From Treponema socranskii subsp. paredis ATCC 35535 (GTDB taxonomy: Bacteria > Spirochaetota > Spirochaetia > Treponematales > Treponemataceae), in NCBI GenBank assembly GCA_000413015.1, contig KE332516.1:443846-507845 (forward strand): 64,000 nt of DNA, read 5' to 3'. The notes beneath the pieces were generated by a model, which saw nothing but the letters and a program-made list of their open reading frames with translations, searched no databases and was not told the DNA's origin. Of the stretch, positions 40,596 through 50,056 are shown piece by piece; position 1 is the first letter of the stretch, and each line of letters begins with the position of its first letter. The position numbers and the translations under genes are program-made.

Positions 40596-42095
40596 TTATC
40601 CGACGAATTCTTTTTTCAAAAACGCGAGGTCGAGTTCGGGATAAAGCACATGCTTTGCGAGGAGCGACCGCACACGCTGTTTCGCTTTTTCCTGCACCGC
40701 GGGATCGAGGACGATTTTCCCTTTTGCGGGTTTTCCGTCTTTTGTCGTGCCGGGCTTCGTACCTTTCAGCACCGAATCGATGATCGAAGCGACTTCTTTC
40801 ATATCGGCTTCCGTCATGCCGAGCGTCGTGATGCCCGGAGTGCCCACCCGTATGCCGCTCGTCCACCACGGTCCGTTTTTGTCGAAGGGGAGCGAGTTTG
40901 CGTTGAGCGTAACGCCGCACTGAAACATCGCCGCTTCCGCCTGCCGTCCGGTCAGTCCGTAAGTCGTCACGTCTATGAGCATGAGGTGATTGTCCGTACC
41001 GCCCGTCTGCAGTTTCATACCGAGTGAAGCGCATTCTTTTGCGAGAGCGCACGCATTTTTGACGACATTGTGCGCGTATTCGCGGTATTCGTTCGAAAGT
41101 GCTTCTTTGAATGCGACCGCTTTTGCCGCGATGATATTTCCGAGCGGGCCGCCTAAAACCATCGGGCAGCCCTTGTTTACATCGTCGATGAATTCTTTTT
41201 TGCAGAGTACGAGAGCTCCCCTCGGGCCGCGCAGCGTTTTATGCGTCGTCGACGTGACGATATCCGCAAAGGCTACCGGATCGTAATCTCCGGTAAACAC
41301 TTTGCCTGCAACGAGACCCGCAAAGTGCGCCATGTCGACCATGAGCACGGCGCCGCACTTGTCCGCGATTTCACGGAGCCGTTTAAAATCGATTTTGCGC
41401 GGATAAGCGGAAAATCCCGCAAGCAAAATGAGCGGCTTTACTTCCATCGCCTGCTTTTCGATCGCGTCGTAGTCGAGCAGCCCGCTTTCTTTATCGACCG
41501 TGTACGGAATGCTTTCGAACATCTTTGCCGAAACGTTCATGCGGTATCCGTGCGTGAGATGCCCGCCCGAATAATAATCGAGTCCCATGAGACGCTGCCG
41601 CCCGAATCGTTTGCGCAGTTCTTCCCACTGCGCCACCGTCAAATCCGACACGCTTTTTACGCCGAGCGATTCAAGCGTCGGCATTTCGATTTTGTGATTG
41701 AGAATCGCCCAATAGGCGACGAGGTTAGCATCGCAGCCCGAGTGCGGCTGTACATACGCATAATCCGCGCCGAAAAGTTTTTCGGCTTCCCTCGCCGCGC
41801 AGGATTCGACCGCATCGATATTTTCGCAGCCGCCGTAATAGCGGTGTTCGGGGTAGCCTTCGGCGTACTTATCGGTAAGGAGATTTCCCATCGCTGCCTG
41901 CACGGCAAGCGAACAGTAATTTTCACTTGCAATGAGTTTTAAGTGGGCGCGCTGCGTTTCGAGCTCTTTGACGACGCTCGCGGCGATTTCAGGCGCGATC
42001 TCTGCCGTCTGCTGCAGATTTGCAACGTAAGAAGTCATCGCAGCGTTCGGTTTTCCGTTGCACGATGCAAGATAATTTTCCAAAGGACTTGCCAT
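40596..42095 (-). CDS. glyA: Serine hydroxymethyltransferase
   Basis: 499 residues, longer than the usual 410-430, with inserted segments as in the treponemal/chlamydial type. PLP enzyme making glycine and 5,10-methylene-THF from serine. Seen: LIASENYCSLAVQAAMGN, TDKYAEGYPEHRYYGGCENID, YVQPHSGCDANLVAYWAIL, the PLP-lysine motif TSTTHKTLRGPRGAL, and GTDNHLMLIDVT. ATG 42095 with GGGAGAA seven bases upstream is used; the longer reading to 42179 crosses the promoter. An extended tail after SIIDSVLKGTKPGTTKDGKPAKG contains a Lys/Gly-rich linker. Confidence 0.94.
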   Translation of the reverse strand: MASPLENYLASCNGKPNAAMTSYVANLQQTAEIAPEIAASVVKELETQRAHLKLIASENYCSLAVQAAMGNLLTDKYAEGYPEHRYYGGCENIDAVESCAAREAEKLFGADYAYVQPHSGCDANLVAYWAILNHKIEMPTLESLGVKSVSDLTVAQWEELRKRFGRQRLMGLDYYSGGHLTHGYRMNVSAKMFESIPYTVDKESGLLDYDAIEKQAMEVKPLILLAGFSAYPRKIDFKRLREIADKCGAVLMVDMAHFAGLVAGKVFTGDYDPVAFADIVTSTTHKTLRGPRGALVLCKKEFIDDVNKGCPMVLGGPLGNIIAAKAVAFKEALSNEYREYAHNVVKNACALAKECASLGMKLQTGGTDNHLMLIDVTTYGLTGRQAEAAMFQCGVTLNANSLPFDKNGPWWTSGIRVGTPGITTLGMTEADMKEVASIIDSVLKGTKPGTTKDGKPAKGKIVLDPAVQEKAKQRVRSLLAKHVLYPELDLAFLKKEFVG

Positions 42096-42123
42096 AAATT
42101 CTCCCATAAATTTATATAGATGA

Positions 42124-42152
42124 ATCATAATTGAATCGAAAAAAAAATGCAA
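42124..42152 (-). promoter_or_regulatory. Promoter of glyA
   Basis: TTGCAT (42147-42152), 17 bases with an eight-T run, TATGAT (42124-42129). Confidence 0.75.
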
Positions 42153-42218
42153 TCTTCCGAATATGTTTTTCGATCGCAAGTTTCGGGCAAAGGCCTTTCT
42201 GTTGTTTCGATCCTATAC

Positions 42219-42247
42219 TTGACACGGTTTATTTTTTCTACTAATTT
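42219..42247 (+). promoter_or_regulatory. Promoter of the RRM gene with long leader
   Basis: TTGACA (42219-42224), 17 bases, TAATTT (42242-42247). The leader is about 140 bases and ends with a hairpin TGCCG-TATT-CGGCA (42369-42382) just before the ribosome-binding site. Confidence 0.7.
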
Positions 42248-42397
42248 TAATATGATTCTGGTTCTCTAAAGACAGTTCTGATAAAGCTTTCTTTCGTATG
42301 AATGTATGTTTCTTCAGATTACGGTATTCAGAAAACGCAGATTGCAGCTGGCATCAGCAAATAAAAAATGCCGTATTCGGCAAGAGGAACATTGTAT

Positions 42398-42688
42398 ATG
42401 TCCAAAAAAATTTACGTCGGCAACCTTAACTATGCCACAACAGAGGATACTCTGAAAAACAGCTTCGCTTCTTTCGGTGAAGTCGCTTCAGCAGTAATTA
42501 TTAAAGACCGCTTTACGGATCAGTCGAAGGGTTTCGGCTTTATCGAAATGACGGACGAAGGTGCCGCGGATAAAGCGATCGCCGACATGAACGGCAAAGA
42601 GATCGACGGCCGCCGCGTGCGCGTCAACATTGCCGAAGAACGCCCGCCGCGCCGTCCGAGATTCGACAACGGCGGAGATAGCCGGTAG
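42398..42688 (+). CDS. RNA-binding protein with one RRM domain
   Basis: 96 residues. Single RNA-recognition motif with both RNP sequences: RNP2 IYVGNLNY (residues 5-11) and RNP1 KGFGFIEM (about 44-51), then a short Arg/Pro/Gly-rich tail (ERPPRRPRFDNGGDSR). Small RRM proteins of this type in cyanobacteria and spirochaetes bind single-stranded RNA and are often cold-regulated. ATG 42398 has AAGAGGAA about ten bases upstream. The long structured leader suggests temperature or self-control. A clear terminator follows. Confidence 0.93.
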   Translation: MSKKIYVGNLNYATTEDTLKNSFASFGEVASAVIIKDRFTDQSKGFGFIEMTDEGAADKAIADMNGKEIDGRRVRVNIAEERPPRRPRFDNGGDSR

Positions 42689-42718
42689 TCGTTCGCTTCG
42701 TCTTACATCGAAAATCAA

Positions 42719-42754
42719 AAAGCCGGGCTGCACTGATGCACTCCGGCTTTTTTT
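42719..42754 (+). terminator. Terminator of the RRM gene
   Basis: AAAGCCGG-GCTGCA pairs with TGCACT-CCGGCTTT around CTGA, followed by TTTTTTT. The next gene's -10 begins right behind it. Confidence 0.9.
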
Positions 42755-42758
42755 ATGC

Positions 42759-42764
42759 TATACT
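42759..42764 (+). promoter_or_regulatory. -10 element of the M28-like gene (leaderless)
   Basis: TATACT ends six bases before the ATG at 42771, so transcription should start on the A of the start codon. The -35 is poor and overlaps the terminator stem. Confidence 0.5.
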
Positions 42765-42770
42765 CTTTTT

Positions 42771-43673
42771 ATGAATTTCCTTCCCGCAGGATTTTCCGAA
42801 TATATCGCGGACGGCTGCGACAGATGCGCGTTTATCCGCTCCTATCTCAGAGAGCGCGGTGTTGAAAGTATCGTGATGCCGGTTGCCGGAAAAAATCACG
42901 TGTACGTTAAATTTCCGACATCGCAGTATAATCCTCAGTTCCGAATCAAAACGGTGATCGCACACTACGACCGCGCTCTCGGAAGTCCCGGAGCGAACGA
43001 TAACAGCGCGGCGAATTTTTGTCTTATGGATTGGGCCGAGCGCTTGCAGAGCCGATCGGATTTTCATAACGTCCGTCTGCTTTTTTCCGACGGCGAGGAA
43101 TTCGCATCCGGAGGTGTCGCGTGCCAAGGTGCGTTTTCGCTCGCTTCGCTTTTTAAACGGCTCGGCATCACAAACGACGACGTGTATGTGTTCGACTGCA
43201 TGGGCCGCGGTACGATTCCGATTCTTCGTAAGACGATTTTACCGCTTGCCGTACCGTACGGTCTTCGGACTCGCTTTGCCGCTCTCGAAGACCGTGCCGA
43301 AGAGCTTTTGCGCCGTTCGGCTTCACGGAGATGGCTTACGCTTCCGTTCGCATACAGCGACAACGCGGGTTTTATCGCATGCGGCATTCCCGCCGTCGCC
43401 GTAACGATGCTGCCGGAAGACGAAGCGAATACGTATTTGGCAGCTCTTATAAAAGAAAAATCGCTCGAAAATTATATCGTCAATCACACCGTCGATGCGA
43501 AAAACGATGCCGAATCAAAAGAAAAATTATTAAAATTGCAATCGATGGTACCGCGAACATGGCGGCTGATAAACACGAAAAACGATACCGAACGGACGCT
43601 GACTCCCGAAAGCTTTGCCGTTTTCGCATCGATCCTCGACGCGCTCGCCGATGAAAAAACGCTCGCAAATTGA
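42771..43673 (+). CDS. M28-type zinc peptidase-like protein
   Basis: 300 residues from ATG 42771. The pattern VIAHYDRALGSPGANDNSAANFCLMDWAERL, then VRLLFSDGEEFASGG and VFDCMG, matches the metal-binding order of M28 aminopeptidases (HxD, GANDN with bridging Asp, DGEE with the general-base and metal Glu). A later SDNAGFIACGIPAVAVTML fits the final zinc-ligand region (usually containing His; here Asp/Asn, so the site may be altered). No signal peptide, so cytoplasmic. No Shine-Dalgarno. A longer reading from 42630 crosses the preceding terminator and is rejected. Confidence 0.75.
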   Translation: MNFLPAGFSEYIADGCDRCAFIRSYLRERGVESIVMPVAGKNHVYVKFPTSQYNPQFRIKTVIAHYDRALGSPGANDNSAANFCLMDWAERLQSRSDFHNVRLLFSDGEEFASGGVACQGAFSLASLFKRLGITNDDVYVFDCMGRGTIPILRKTILPLAVPYGLRTRFAALEDRAEELLRRSASRRWLTLPFAYSDNAGFIACGIPAVAVTMLPEDEANTYLAALIKEKSLENYIVNHTVDAKNDAESKEKLLKLQSMVPRTWRLINTKNDTERTLTPESFAVFASILDALADEKTLAN

Positions 43674-43771
43674 GATGCCGCCCGATCGAATATTCTGCAT
43701 ACCGTACGAAGACTGTGTACACGAGTTTCCGGCATGCGGACATTCCGTAGTATGCGCAAAGGGACGGCGCT

Positions 43772-45088
43772 TTACTCGTCCATGATGGTGATTTCGACGC
43801 GGCGGTTTCTCGACCGGCCTTCTTCGGTTTGATTTGTCGCGACAGGTTCTGCCGCTCCTTTTCCCTGCGTAAACACGTGATACGAATCGCGCACCCCGAG
43901 CGTGATCAAATAATCGGCGACGGACTGTGCGCGTTCTTCCGAAAGTATTTGCCGCGCTTTTTCGTTTCCGCGCAGCGCCGTATGCCCCGTAACGAGCAAA
44001 TCGTTTTTATACGCTTTTAATATGTCGGCGATCTTTTCGAGTTTCCGCTTTTCGCTCACGCGGAGAACGGCCGAATCGGGAAGAAATTGAATCTTTTCAA
44101 GGCTGATCGTCAATCCTTTTTCGCCTTTTTTTACCGATACGTCTTCGAGTCCGAGTTCCGCGACGCTGTCCTGAATTTTTTTCATCGTGCTGTCGTCGTT
44201 GACGCGTTCGAATTCGGTCACTTCAGCTTCCGCCGTTCCCTGAAACGTAAACGTATCGCCGTAATAGGTTTCGATGACGATTTTAAAATTTTCATGATAG
44301 TGATCGATTTCACCGCGCTCGTTATCCCAGTAAAGCGTTTGATGCGAATGTCCCATCGTGATTTTCGGGCGATTCATCAGATCCGCCGTACGAGCCGAAA
44401 TCTCGCCTTTCCGTACGTCTATTTTCGGACTTTCGAAATACAGATTGTACTGCACGTCGATGACGTTGAAAACTCTGCCGTCGGAATTTTTAACAATTCC
44501 TTTGTAGCTGTAGGAAGCGGTAAACGGCACTTTAAAGGGCTTTTGCAGCGCGAAAGTGCGGCGAAGATCGTGAGCTTCGTGCCCTTCGGCGCTCCACGTG
44601 TCGCCGGGTTTGACGGATGTTTCGGGAAAGATCGGGCAGTCGCGGACGACCGGCATAAAATACGCATCGTCCATCGCATATATGCCGCGAGCGCTCCGCG
44701 TAAATACGCTTTTGTATTCGTCGCCCCACGAAAAGTGCGCACCGTTCGCACTGCTCGTCGAATCTTCGGAAGACATAAACGTCGCCTCGCACACGCCGCT
44801 TCCGTCGGCGTGTACGTCGGTAATTTTTGCGGAAATACGCGTTACGATTTCGGCATGGTGATTTTTTCTGCCGTTGACGAAAACGTCTTCGTGGACTTTC
44901 GAAAGCGTGCGGTACGAATCGCCTTTTTTGTATTTAAATGATAGAATCTCAGGAGGCACCCCCTGCCTAATAAGCGTTTCGCTTTCAGAGGTTTTGCTTC
45001 CCGCCGCCTGCGGAAACAGGAGTGCACCGGACACAAAGGCGCACCATACAAAGCAGCGGATTTTTTTATCGATTGAAAAAGCGGACAT
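43772..45088 (-). CDS. OmpA-family peptidoglycan-associated protein
   Basis: 438 residues. Signal peptide (CFVWCAFVSGALLFPQAAG), a 300-residue beta-rich periplasmic or surface domain of unknown type (with repeated FxxSxxDSTSS and YSYKGIVKN elements), and a C-terminal OmpA domain from about 335: LEKIADILKAYKNDLLVTGHTALRGNEKARQILSEERAQSVADYL then EGRSRNRRVEITI, which binds peptidoglycan. Family members in treponemes tether the outer sheath to the cell wall. RBS AGAGG seven bases upstream. Single gene. Confidence 0.88.
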   Translation of the reverse strand: MSAFSIDKKIRCFVWCAFVSGALLFPQAAGSKTSESETLIRQGVPPEILSFKYKKGDSYRTLSKVHEDVFVNGRKNHHAEIVTRISAKITDVHADGSGVCEATFMSSEDSTSSANGAHFSWGDEYKSVFTRSARGIYAMDDAYFMPVVRDCPIFPETSVKPGDTWSAEGHEAHDLRRTFALQKPFKVPFTASYSYKGIVKNSDGRVFNVIDVQYNLYFESPKIDVRKGEISARTADLMNRPKITMGHSHQTLYWDNERGEIDHYHENFKIVIETYYGDTFTFQGTAEAEVTEFERVNDDSTMKKIQDSVAELGLEDVSVKKGEKGLTISLEKIQFLPDSAVLRVSEKRKLEKIADILKAYKNDLLVTGHTALRGNEKARQILSEERAQSVADYLITLGVRDSYHVFTQGKGAAEPVATNQTEEGRSRNRRVEITIMDE

Positions 45089-45289
45089 GGCAACCTCTTT
45101 GGACGTCGTTTTTTATCACAGTTCGATATCATTATCGGCGAAAAGAGGTTGTAGTTTTAGAGAGCGCATCGCCGAAAAAAAGGGCTTAATTGAAAGGCCT
45201 CTCGGAAGCGCACCGCAGCACGGGCAAAAGATTCCGCAGCTATCGATTCGCTTTTAAAATTCCCGCGCAGGGGCCGTTCAAGACCGCAA

Positions 45290-46354
45290 TCATTTTGCCG
45301 AAAAACGGATTTTTTGCCACAAATCGTCGTACTTTTCGAGGTTTTCGCCGATATCGAGTTTCAGCTCGCAGTGCGCCATCTCTTCGGTCGTGTACATCGG
45401 CGTCGTCGTCATATATTTTGCAGCTTCCGTGTTGACCGAGGGGGGAAAACGGAACCAATCGACAAACTGTGCGTAGATTTCCGGACGATGAATAAAATCG
45501 ATAAACTGCATCGCAAGATCGTAATGCTTTGCACCTTTTAAGATGACCATCGAATCGATATACATGGGACCGCCTTCTTTCGGTATAAAAAAATCGATCG
45601 TCTCGGCTTGCTTACTTTCAGGGACTTCGCCGTATACGACTTCGGCATATCCCTGACACACCCAAAAATCTCCCGCGGCAAAAGATTTTCCGAATCCTTC
45701 CGCATCGAATTTAACAAGATTCGGCTTCCAATCGTTTATTATTAAATTCGCGGCGCTTTTGAGTTCGGCATCGCCCGTCGAATTGACCGAATATCCCCGA
45801 TACGCAAGCGCATCTCCGATAACTTCCCGCATATCGTCCATCATGGACGCATGCCCCCGAATGCGCACATCGGAAAAGATGCTCCAGCTCCGCTCGTAAT
45901 TCGAAAAGCGCAGTTTGTTTACGGCGATACCCGCCGCTCCCATATAATACGGAACGCAGTACTTCATCGCCGGGTCGTATACGGCTTTTTCGAGAACGAG
46001 CGGGTTGATATATTTTTTATTTTCAAATCGAGTCAAATCGATTTCCTGTAGCATACCCTGTTTGAGCATGATCGACGCGTAGTCCTGCGACGGAAAAGCG
46101 ATATCGTAGCCGGACGCGCCGGCCATGAGCTTTGCATACATCACTTCGTTCGAATCGTAGGTATCGACTTTTACCCGGCAACCGTATTCGTTTTCGAAAC
46201 GGCGGATCGCAGTTTCGGGCACGTAGTATGTCCACGTAAAAAGATAGAGTACGTTCGACCGTCTGCGTACGCCGCCTTCTTTCGAGCAGGATACGAAACC
46301 GAAAACGCAGCATACAAGCGCCGCCGTTAAAAAGCCGTCGATAATTTTTTTCAT
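45290..46354 (-). CDS. potD: Spermidine/putrescine-binding lipoprotein
   Basis: 354 residues from ATG 46354 (RBS GAGGAAA); TTG 46366 is an upstream alternative. Periplasm-facing binding protein of the polyamine importer. Signal peptide ends in lipobox GFVSC, so it is lipid-anchored. The mature part begins LYLFTWTYYVPETAIRRFENEYGC, then DTYDSNEVMYAKLMAGASGYDIAFPSQDY and LRFSNYERSW, and includes the AQFVDWFRFPPSV-type C-terminal region. Last gene of the potABCD operon, 25 bases after potC. Confidence 0.92.
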   Translation of the reverse strand: MKKIIDGFLTAALVCCVFGFVSCSKEGGVRRRSNVLYLFTWTYYVPETAIRRFENEYGCRVKVDTYDSNEVMYAKLMAGASGYDIAFPSQDYASIMLKQGMLQEIDLTRFENKKYINPLVLEKAVYDPAMKYCVPYYMGAAGIAVNKLRFSNYERSWSIFSDVRIRGHASMMDDMREVIGDALAYRGYSVNSTGDAELKSAANLIINDWKPNLVKFDAEGFGKSFAAGDFWVCQGYAEVVYGEVPESKQAETIDFFIPKEGGPMYIDSMVILKGAKHYDLAMQFIDFIHRPEIYAQFVDWFRFPPSVNTEAAKYMTTTPMYTTEEMAHCELKLDIGENLEKYDDLWQKIRFSAK

Positions 46355-46391
46355 ACGTTTCCTCAAAATAATAAAGGAGCTTCCGAAACAT

Positions 46392-47264
46392 TTAATGAGA
46401 AGCCGCTACCGTTTTAAGTCCCTTTCGAAGTCCAAAAGCGATAAGACAGGTTGCAATGATCATCACACACGAAAGAGAATTGATAACGGGAGAAACGCCG
46501 AAACGTATCATCGAATAAACGTACAGCGGCAGCGTCGTCGACCCCGGACCCGACACGAAAAAGGTGATGACGAAGTCTTCGAGCGACATCGTGATAGCGA
46601 TGAGAAAGCCCGAGAGGATGCCCGGCAAAAGAGAAGGAACGACAACTTTGACGAGCGTCTGCAATTCCGTCGCGCCCAAATCGTGCGCCGCTTCGATGAT
46701 CGAAAAATCGAATTCGTCGAGGCGCGCCTTTACCATTAGATAGACAAAGGGCAGACAAAATGTTACGTGCGCGGCAAAAATCGTAAAGAGTCCGAGCGGT
46801 ATGTGCACTCGACTGAAAAAGATGAGCGTGGAAACGCCGACGATGACTTCGGGCAAAATCATCGGAAGGTAGGTAACGCTCTCGACAAATTTCCGCCCGC
46901 GAAACCTATACCAACTGCAACCGATCGCCGAAAGCGAGCCGAGAAGCGTCGAAACGGCGGCCGACGTAAAAGCGACGATGAGGCTATTTAAAAGCGCTTC
47001 CCACAAAGATCGGGAATCGAAAATGAGCGCTTTGTACCATCTGAGCGAAAGGCGCGTAAAATCGGCGCCCTTACTGTCGTTGAACGAATACACGATGATA
47101 ACGACGAGCGGCAAAAACAAAAAAACGAGGGTAAGCGCGAGCATCACATTCGAAAAGGAAAATACCGCCGCTCTGTGCTTCCACGATTTTTTTGCGTGCC
47201 GAGCGGGTTCGGACTGCCGCCTTTTTTTTACGGCAGGAAATAAAAAGAAAAAGACATTGATCAT
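46392..47264 (-). CDS. potC: Spermidine/putrescine ABC permease PotC
   Basis: 290 residues with six predicted helices. Permease subunit: first helix MLALTLVFLFLPLVVIIVYSF, EAA loop IIEAAHDLGATELQTLVKVVVPSLLPGIL, and final helix region SLSCVMIIATCLIAFGL. Its ATG lies four bases before the potB stop (overlap). The N-terminal 30 residues are basic and longer than usual. Confidence 0.93.
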   Translation of the reverse strand: MINVFFFLFPAVKKRRQSEPARHAKKSWKHRAAVFSFSNVMLALTLVFLFLPLVVIIVYSFNDSKGADFTRLSLRWYKALIFDSRSLWEALLNSLIVAFTSAAVSTLLGSLSAIGCSWYRFRGRKFVESVTYLPMILPEVIVGVSTLIFFSRVHIPLGLFTIFAAHVTFCLPFVYLMVKARLDEFDFSIIEAAHDLGATELQTLVKVVVPSLLPGILSGFLIAITMSLEDFVITFFVSGPGSTTLPLYVYSMIRFGVSPVINSLSCVMIIATCLIAFGLRKGLKTVAASH

Positions 47265-48208
47265 TTTATGATTCCTCCCGTAAAGGTATGCGCGCTTCCG
47301 TTTGCCGGATAAACCTCATCTTTTGCATTCGAAGATTTGAGTTTGGCGTCGCGTCCGTTCGAAAAACTCATCCATAAAATACCCGCGATGCTGATGAGCG
47401 TTATGATCATGGAAAAAGCGGCGGACAACGGCCAGTTGCGCATCTTTTGCACTTGATCGACGATGACGTTTCCGAGCATATACGAATCTTTTCCGCCGAC
47501 CAAAAGCGGAACTGCATAAGCGCCGAAAATCGGAATGAACGTAAAGATGACGGCCGTTACGATACCGCTTCTGATTCCGGGAATGAGCACTTTTACCATA
47601 GACTGCATTTTGTTTGCGCCCAAATCGCGCGCGGCTTCGAGCAGCGAAAAATCAAATCGGTCGACTGCGGTAAAAATCGGCAATATGGCAAACGGTAAAT
47701 ACATATACACCGAAACGAGGATGACCGCATTTTGGTTATACAAAAATTGTATGTAATCTTCGGTAATGCCGAGCGATATGAGAATTTGATTTAAGATACC
47801 GTCGTTGTTGAGGATCGACATCCACGCAAAAACGCGGATAAGCGAATTCGTCCAAAACGGAATGATTATTAAAAAAAGCAAAAGCGTTTGATGACGGCTT
47901 CGTGCCATCGCATACCCGCAAGGAATAGAAATAAGTACGGTAAGCGCAGTCGAAACAGTCGTAATTTTGAGCGTCCGCAGTACGAGTATGCCGTAATTGG
48001 GATTGAACATCCGGCGGTAGGCTGCAAGCGAAAACTCCCATTCGACACCGCCGTACAATCCCTTTTTTAAAAAACTGTAGACGAAGATGATGAGTATCGG
48101 CGCGATAAAAAATATAAAGAGCCAAACTCCCATCGGCCAAGCGTATGCCGTGCCCTGATTGATCGTGCCTTCTTTTACCGCGGGAGGCTTCGTATCCGTC
48201 GTTTTCAT
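47261..48208 (-). CDS. potB: Spermidine/putrescine ABC permease PotB
   Basis: 315 residues from ATG 48208, overlapping the potA stop by four bases; a much longer in-frame reading to 48652 lies inside potA and is rejected. Six helices; EAA loop LLEAARDLGANKMQSMVKVLIPGIRSGI; last helix region AFSMIITLISIAGILWMSF. N-terminal 25 residues are polar and precede WPMGVWLFIFFIAPILIIFVYSF. Confidence 0.93.
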   Translation of the reverse strand: MKTTDTKPPAVKEGTINQGTAYAWPMGVWLFIFFIAPILIIFVYSFLKKGLYGGVEWEFSLAAYRRMFNPNYGILVLRTLKITTVSTALTVLISIPCGYAMARSRHQTLLLFLIIIPFWTNSLIRVFAWMSILNNDGILNQILISLGITEDYIQFLYNQNAVILVSVYMYLPFAILPIFTAVDRFDFSLLEAARDLGANKMQSMVKVLIPGIRSGIVTAVIFTFIPIFGAYAVPLLVGGKDSYMLGNVIVDQVQKMRNWPLSAAFSMIITLISIAGILWMSFSNGRDAKLKSSNAKDEVYPANGSAHTFTGGIIK

Positions 48209-49398
48209 TTTTGTATGTCCTCGACGATATAGCCGTCTTCCGCCGCCCATGAAATATAAACGTCGTCTTTCCATTGGATGGCCGGTCCGTCGTCGAAATA
48301 AATCGTATGCTGTTTGAAAACTTTTACGAGCGCGCCGTTTTCGAGCCGCACGTAAAACTTCGATTGGAATCCGGAATACACCGGTTCTTCGACGATGCCT
48401 TTGAACACGTTGATGTCGGTACGACCGTGCGTTTCGGGCGGCTCTTTCGTAATGCGGATTTTTTCCGGACGGATCGTAAAAGCGACCTTTTGTCCCTTCT
48501 GCGTCGGGCCGTAGTCGGTTACCTGCATATAGCGGTCGAGGCTCGCCGTCGCTTCGGTATCGCTCGCAAGCGGCGCCTGATGACCGAGCGCGGGAACGGA
48601 ACAGGTAACCATATAGTCCGGATCTTTTCCCGGCGTTTGATGCGGCACGCAATCGACGACCTGCGCTTCGAAGAGATTCGTTTCTCCGATAAACTGCGCG
48701 ACGAACTGCGTCGCAGGACTTTCGTAAATTTCGAAAGGCGTTCCGACTTGCAGCACGTGCCCCGCATTCATGACGGCGATATGATCCGACACGGAAAGCG
48801 CTTCGCTTTGATCGTGCGTCACGTAGATAAACGTTATGCCGATTTTATCGTGCAGATTGTCGAGATCGATAAGGAGATTTGCGCGGAGCTTTGCATCGAG
48901 TGCGGAAAGCGGTTCGTCGAGCAAAAGCACTTTCGGCTCGTTTATCAGCGCGCGTGCGATCGCAACCCTCTGCTTTTGTCCGCCCGAAAGCTGATTCGGT
49001 TTTTTATGAATGTGCTGATCGAGCTGCACGAGGTGAATGTAATGCTTCACTTTTTCGTCGATCGTTTCTTTCGGCACTTTTCTCAAGCGCAGCGGAAACG
49101 CGACGTTTTCGTATACCGAAAGATGCGGGAAAAGCGCGTAGGTTTGAAAAACCGTATTCGAATGGCGCTTGTCCGGCGGAAGCGGGGCGACGTTCGTTTC
49201 GTCGAACAACACCGCGCCTTCATCGGGATATTCGAAACCCGCGATGATACGCAAAAGCGTCGTCTTACCGCAGCCTGAAGGACCGAGGAGGGAAAAGAAT
49301 TCTCCCGGCTCGATTGTAATATTGATATCGTCGAGAGCGATAAAACCGTTATCGAATCTCTTCGAGACATGCTCAATGGTAACCCGGCTCCCTTTCAC
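48205..49398 (-). CDS. potA: Spermidine/putrescine ABC ATPase PotA
   Basis: 397 residues from a GTG at 49398, nine bases after GAGG; TTG at 49407 is possible but lies directly on that GAGG. ATPase of the polyamine importer: LLGPSGCGKTT, FQTYALFPHLSVY, LSGGQKQRVAIARAL, LLDEPLSALDAKLR, VTHDQSEAL, then a long TOBE-containing C-terminal domain with a 40-residue insertion (PHQTPGKDPDYMVTCS region). First gene of potABCD. An inverted repeat GAGCCGT/ACGGCTC at 49429-49449 upstream may be an operator or a terminator for the flavin reductase gene. Confidence 0.92.
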   Translation of the reverse strand: MKGSRVTIEHVSKRFDNGFIALDDINITIEPGEFFSLLGPSGCGKTTLLRIIAGFEYPDEGAVLFDETNVAPLPPDKRHSNTVFQTYALFPHLSVYENVAFPLRLRKVPKETIDEKVKHYIHLVQLDQHIHKKPNQLSGGQKQRVAIARALINEPKVLLLDEPLSALDAKLRANLLIDLDNLHDKIGITFIYVTHDQSEALSVSDHIAVMNAGHVLQVGTPFEIYESPATQFVAQFIGETNLFEAQVVDCVPHQTPGKDPDYMVTCSVPALGHQAPLASDTEATASLDRYMQVTDYGPTQKGQKVAFTIRPEKIRITKEPPETHGRTDINVFKGIVEEPVYSGFQSKFYVRLENGALVKVFKQHTIYFDDGPAIQWKDDVYISWAAEDGYIVEDIQK

Positions 49399-49501
49399 TT
49401 CAAGCAACCTCGGTATAATGAGATGATAGAGCCGTACTCAAAACGGCTCAAATGTAGGCACATTATATACAAAGGGAATGGGGTATGCAAGCAGGCAACC
49501 G

Positions 49502-50020
49502 CTATCGCGCTTTTTCAAAAACGCGGCACACTTCGTATATGTACGCTTCGTGATAATCTTTACCGGGGTAGCAGTCGGCATCGATATTTTTATCGACAAA
49601 AAGTTTCGGGTCAAAAAACTGCGAATACAATTTTTTCCCGACGATGACGAGCTCGGCTTCCGCTACGGCGACGGTACCGCTTATCGGATAGGGACTGATA
49701 CCCGCCTTTTTCCACTTATCCGTATCGCGGCCCGAAATCGTACCGCAAATTTTCAGCGCGTCGCGATACCCGTCGGGCAAAAAAGAAAGCGTTACCAAAT
49801 CGTGCGAATCGATAAACGTTTTTGTAAATCGCTGCGGCCGGATAAAAACTTCAACCACGGTTTTTTGCCACAAACCGCCGAACATACCCCAGCTCGCAGT
49901 CATCATATTGCAGTCTTTTTCTGTTCCGGCGGATATGAGCATCCATTGCTGCAGCACTTTCGAAAAGGGATTGAACGAAAGTGCCGATATCGGTATTTCA
50001 CGAAAGGAAGGCATATTCAT
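49502..50020 (-). CDS. Flavin reductase-like (FMN-binding split-barrel) protein
   Basis: 172 residues. The fold is that of flavin reductases and related FMN proteins: opening FNPFSKVLQQWMLISAGTEKDCNMMTASWG, then VFIRPQRFTKTFID and LSFLPDGYRDALKICGTISGRD, with C-terminal GKDYHEAYIYEV. It probably binds FMN and moves electrons from NAD(P)H or acts as an electron carrier. TTGACC-17-TAAAAT ends seven bases before the ATG, with no Shine-Dalgarno, so translation of a leaderless message is predicted. The next M (MPSF) two codons in is an alternative start. Confidence 0.88.
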   Translation of the reverse strand: MNMPSFREIPISALSFNPFSKVLQQWMLISAGTEKDCNMMTASWGMFGGLWQKTVVEVFIRPQRFTKTFIDSHDLVTLSFLPDGYRDALKICGTISGRDTDKWKKAGISPYPISGTVAVAEAELVIVGKKLYSQFFDPKLFVDKNIDADCYPGKDYHEAYIYEVCRVFEKAR

Positions 50021-50027
50021 AATTATT

Positions 50028-50056
50028 ATTTTAAATCATCGTACTCCGGAGGTCAA
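50028..50056 (-). promoter_or_regulatory. Leaderless-type promoter of the flavin reductase gene
   Basis: TTGACC (50051-50056), 17 bases, TAAAAT (50028-50033), seven bases to the ATG. Confidence 0.75.

Noticed and set aside
48209-48652. N-terminal extension of PotB
   Set aside because: It would lie inside potA in another frame; the ATG at 48208 overlaps the potA stop by four bases and begins a normal permease.
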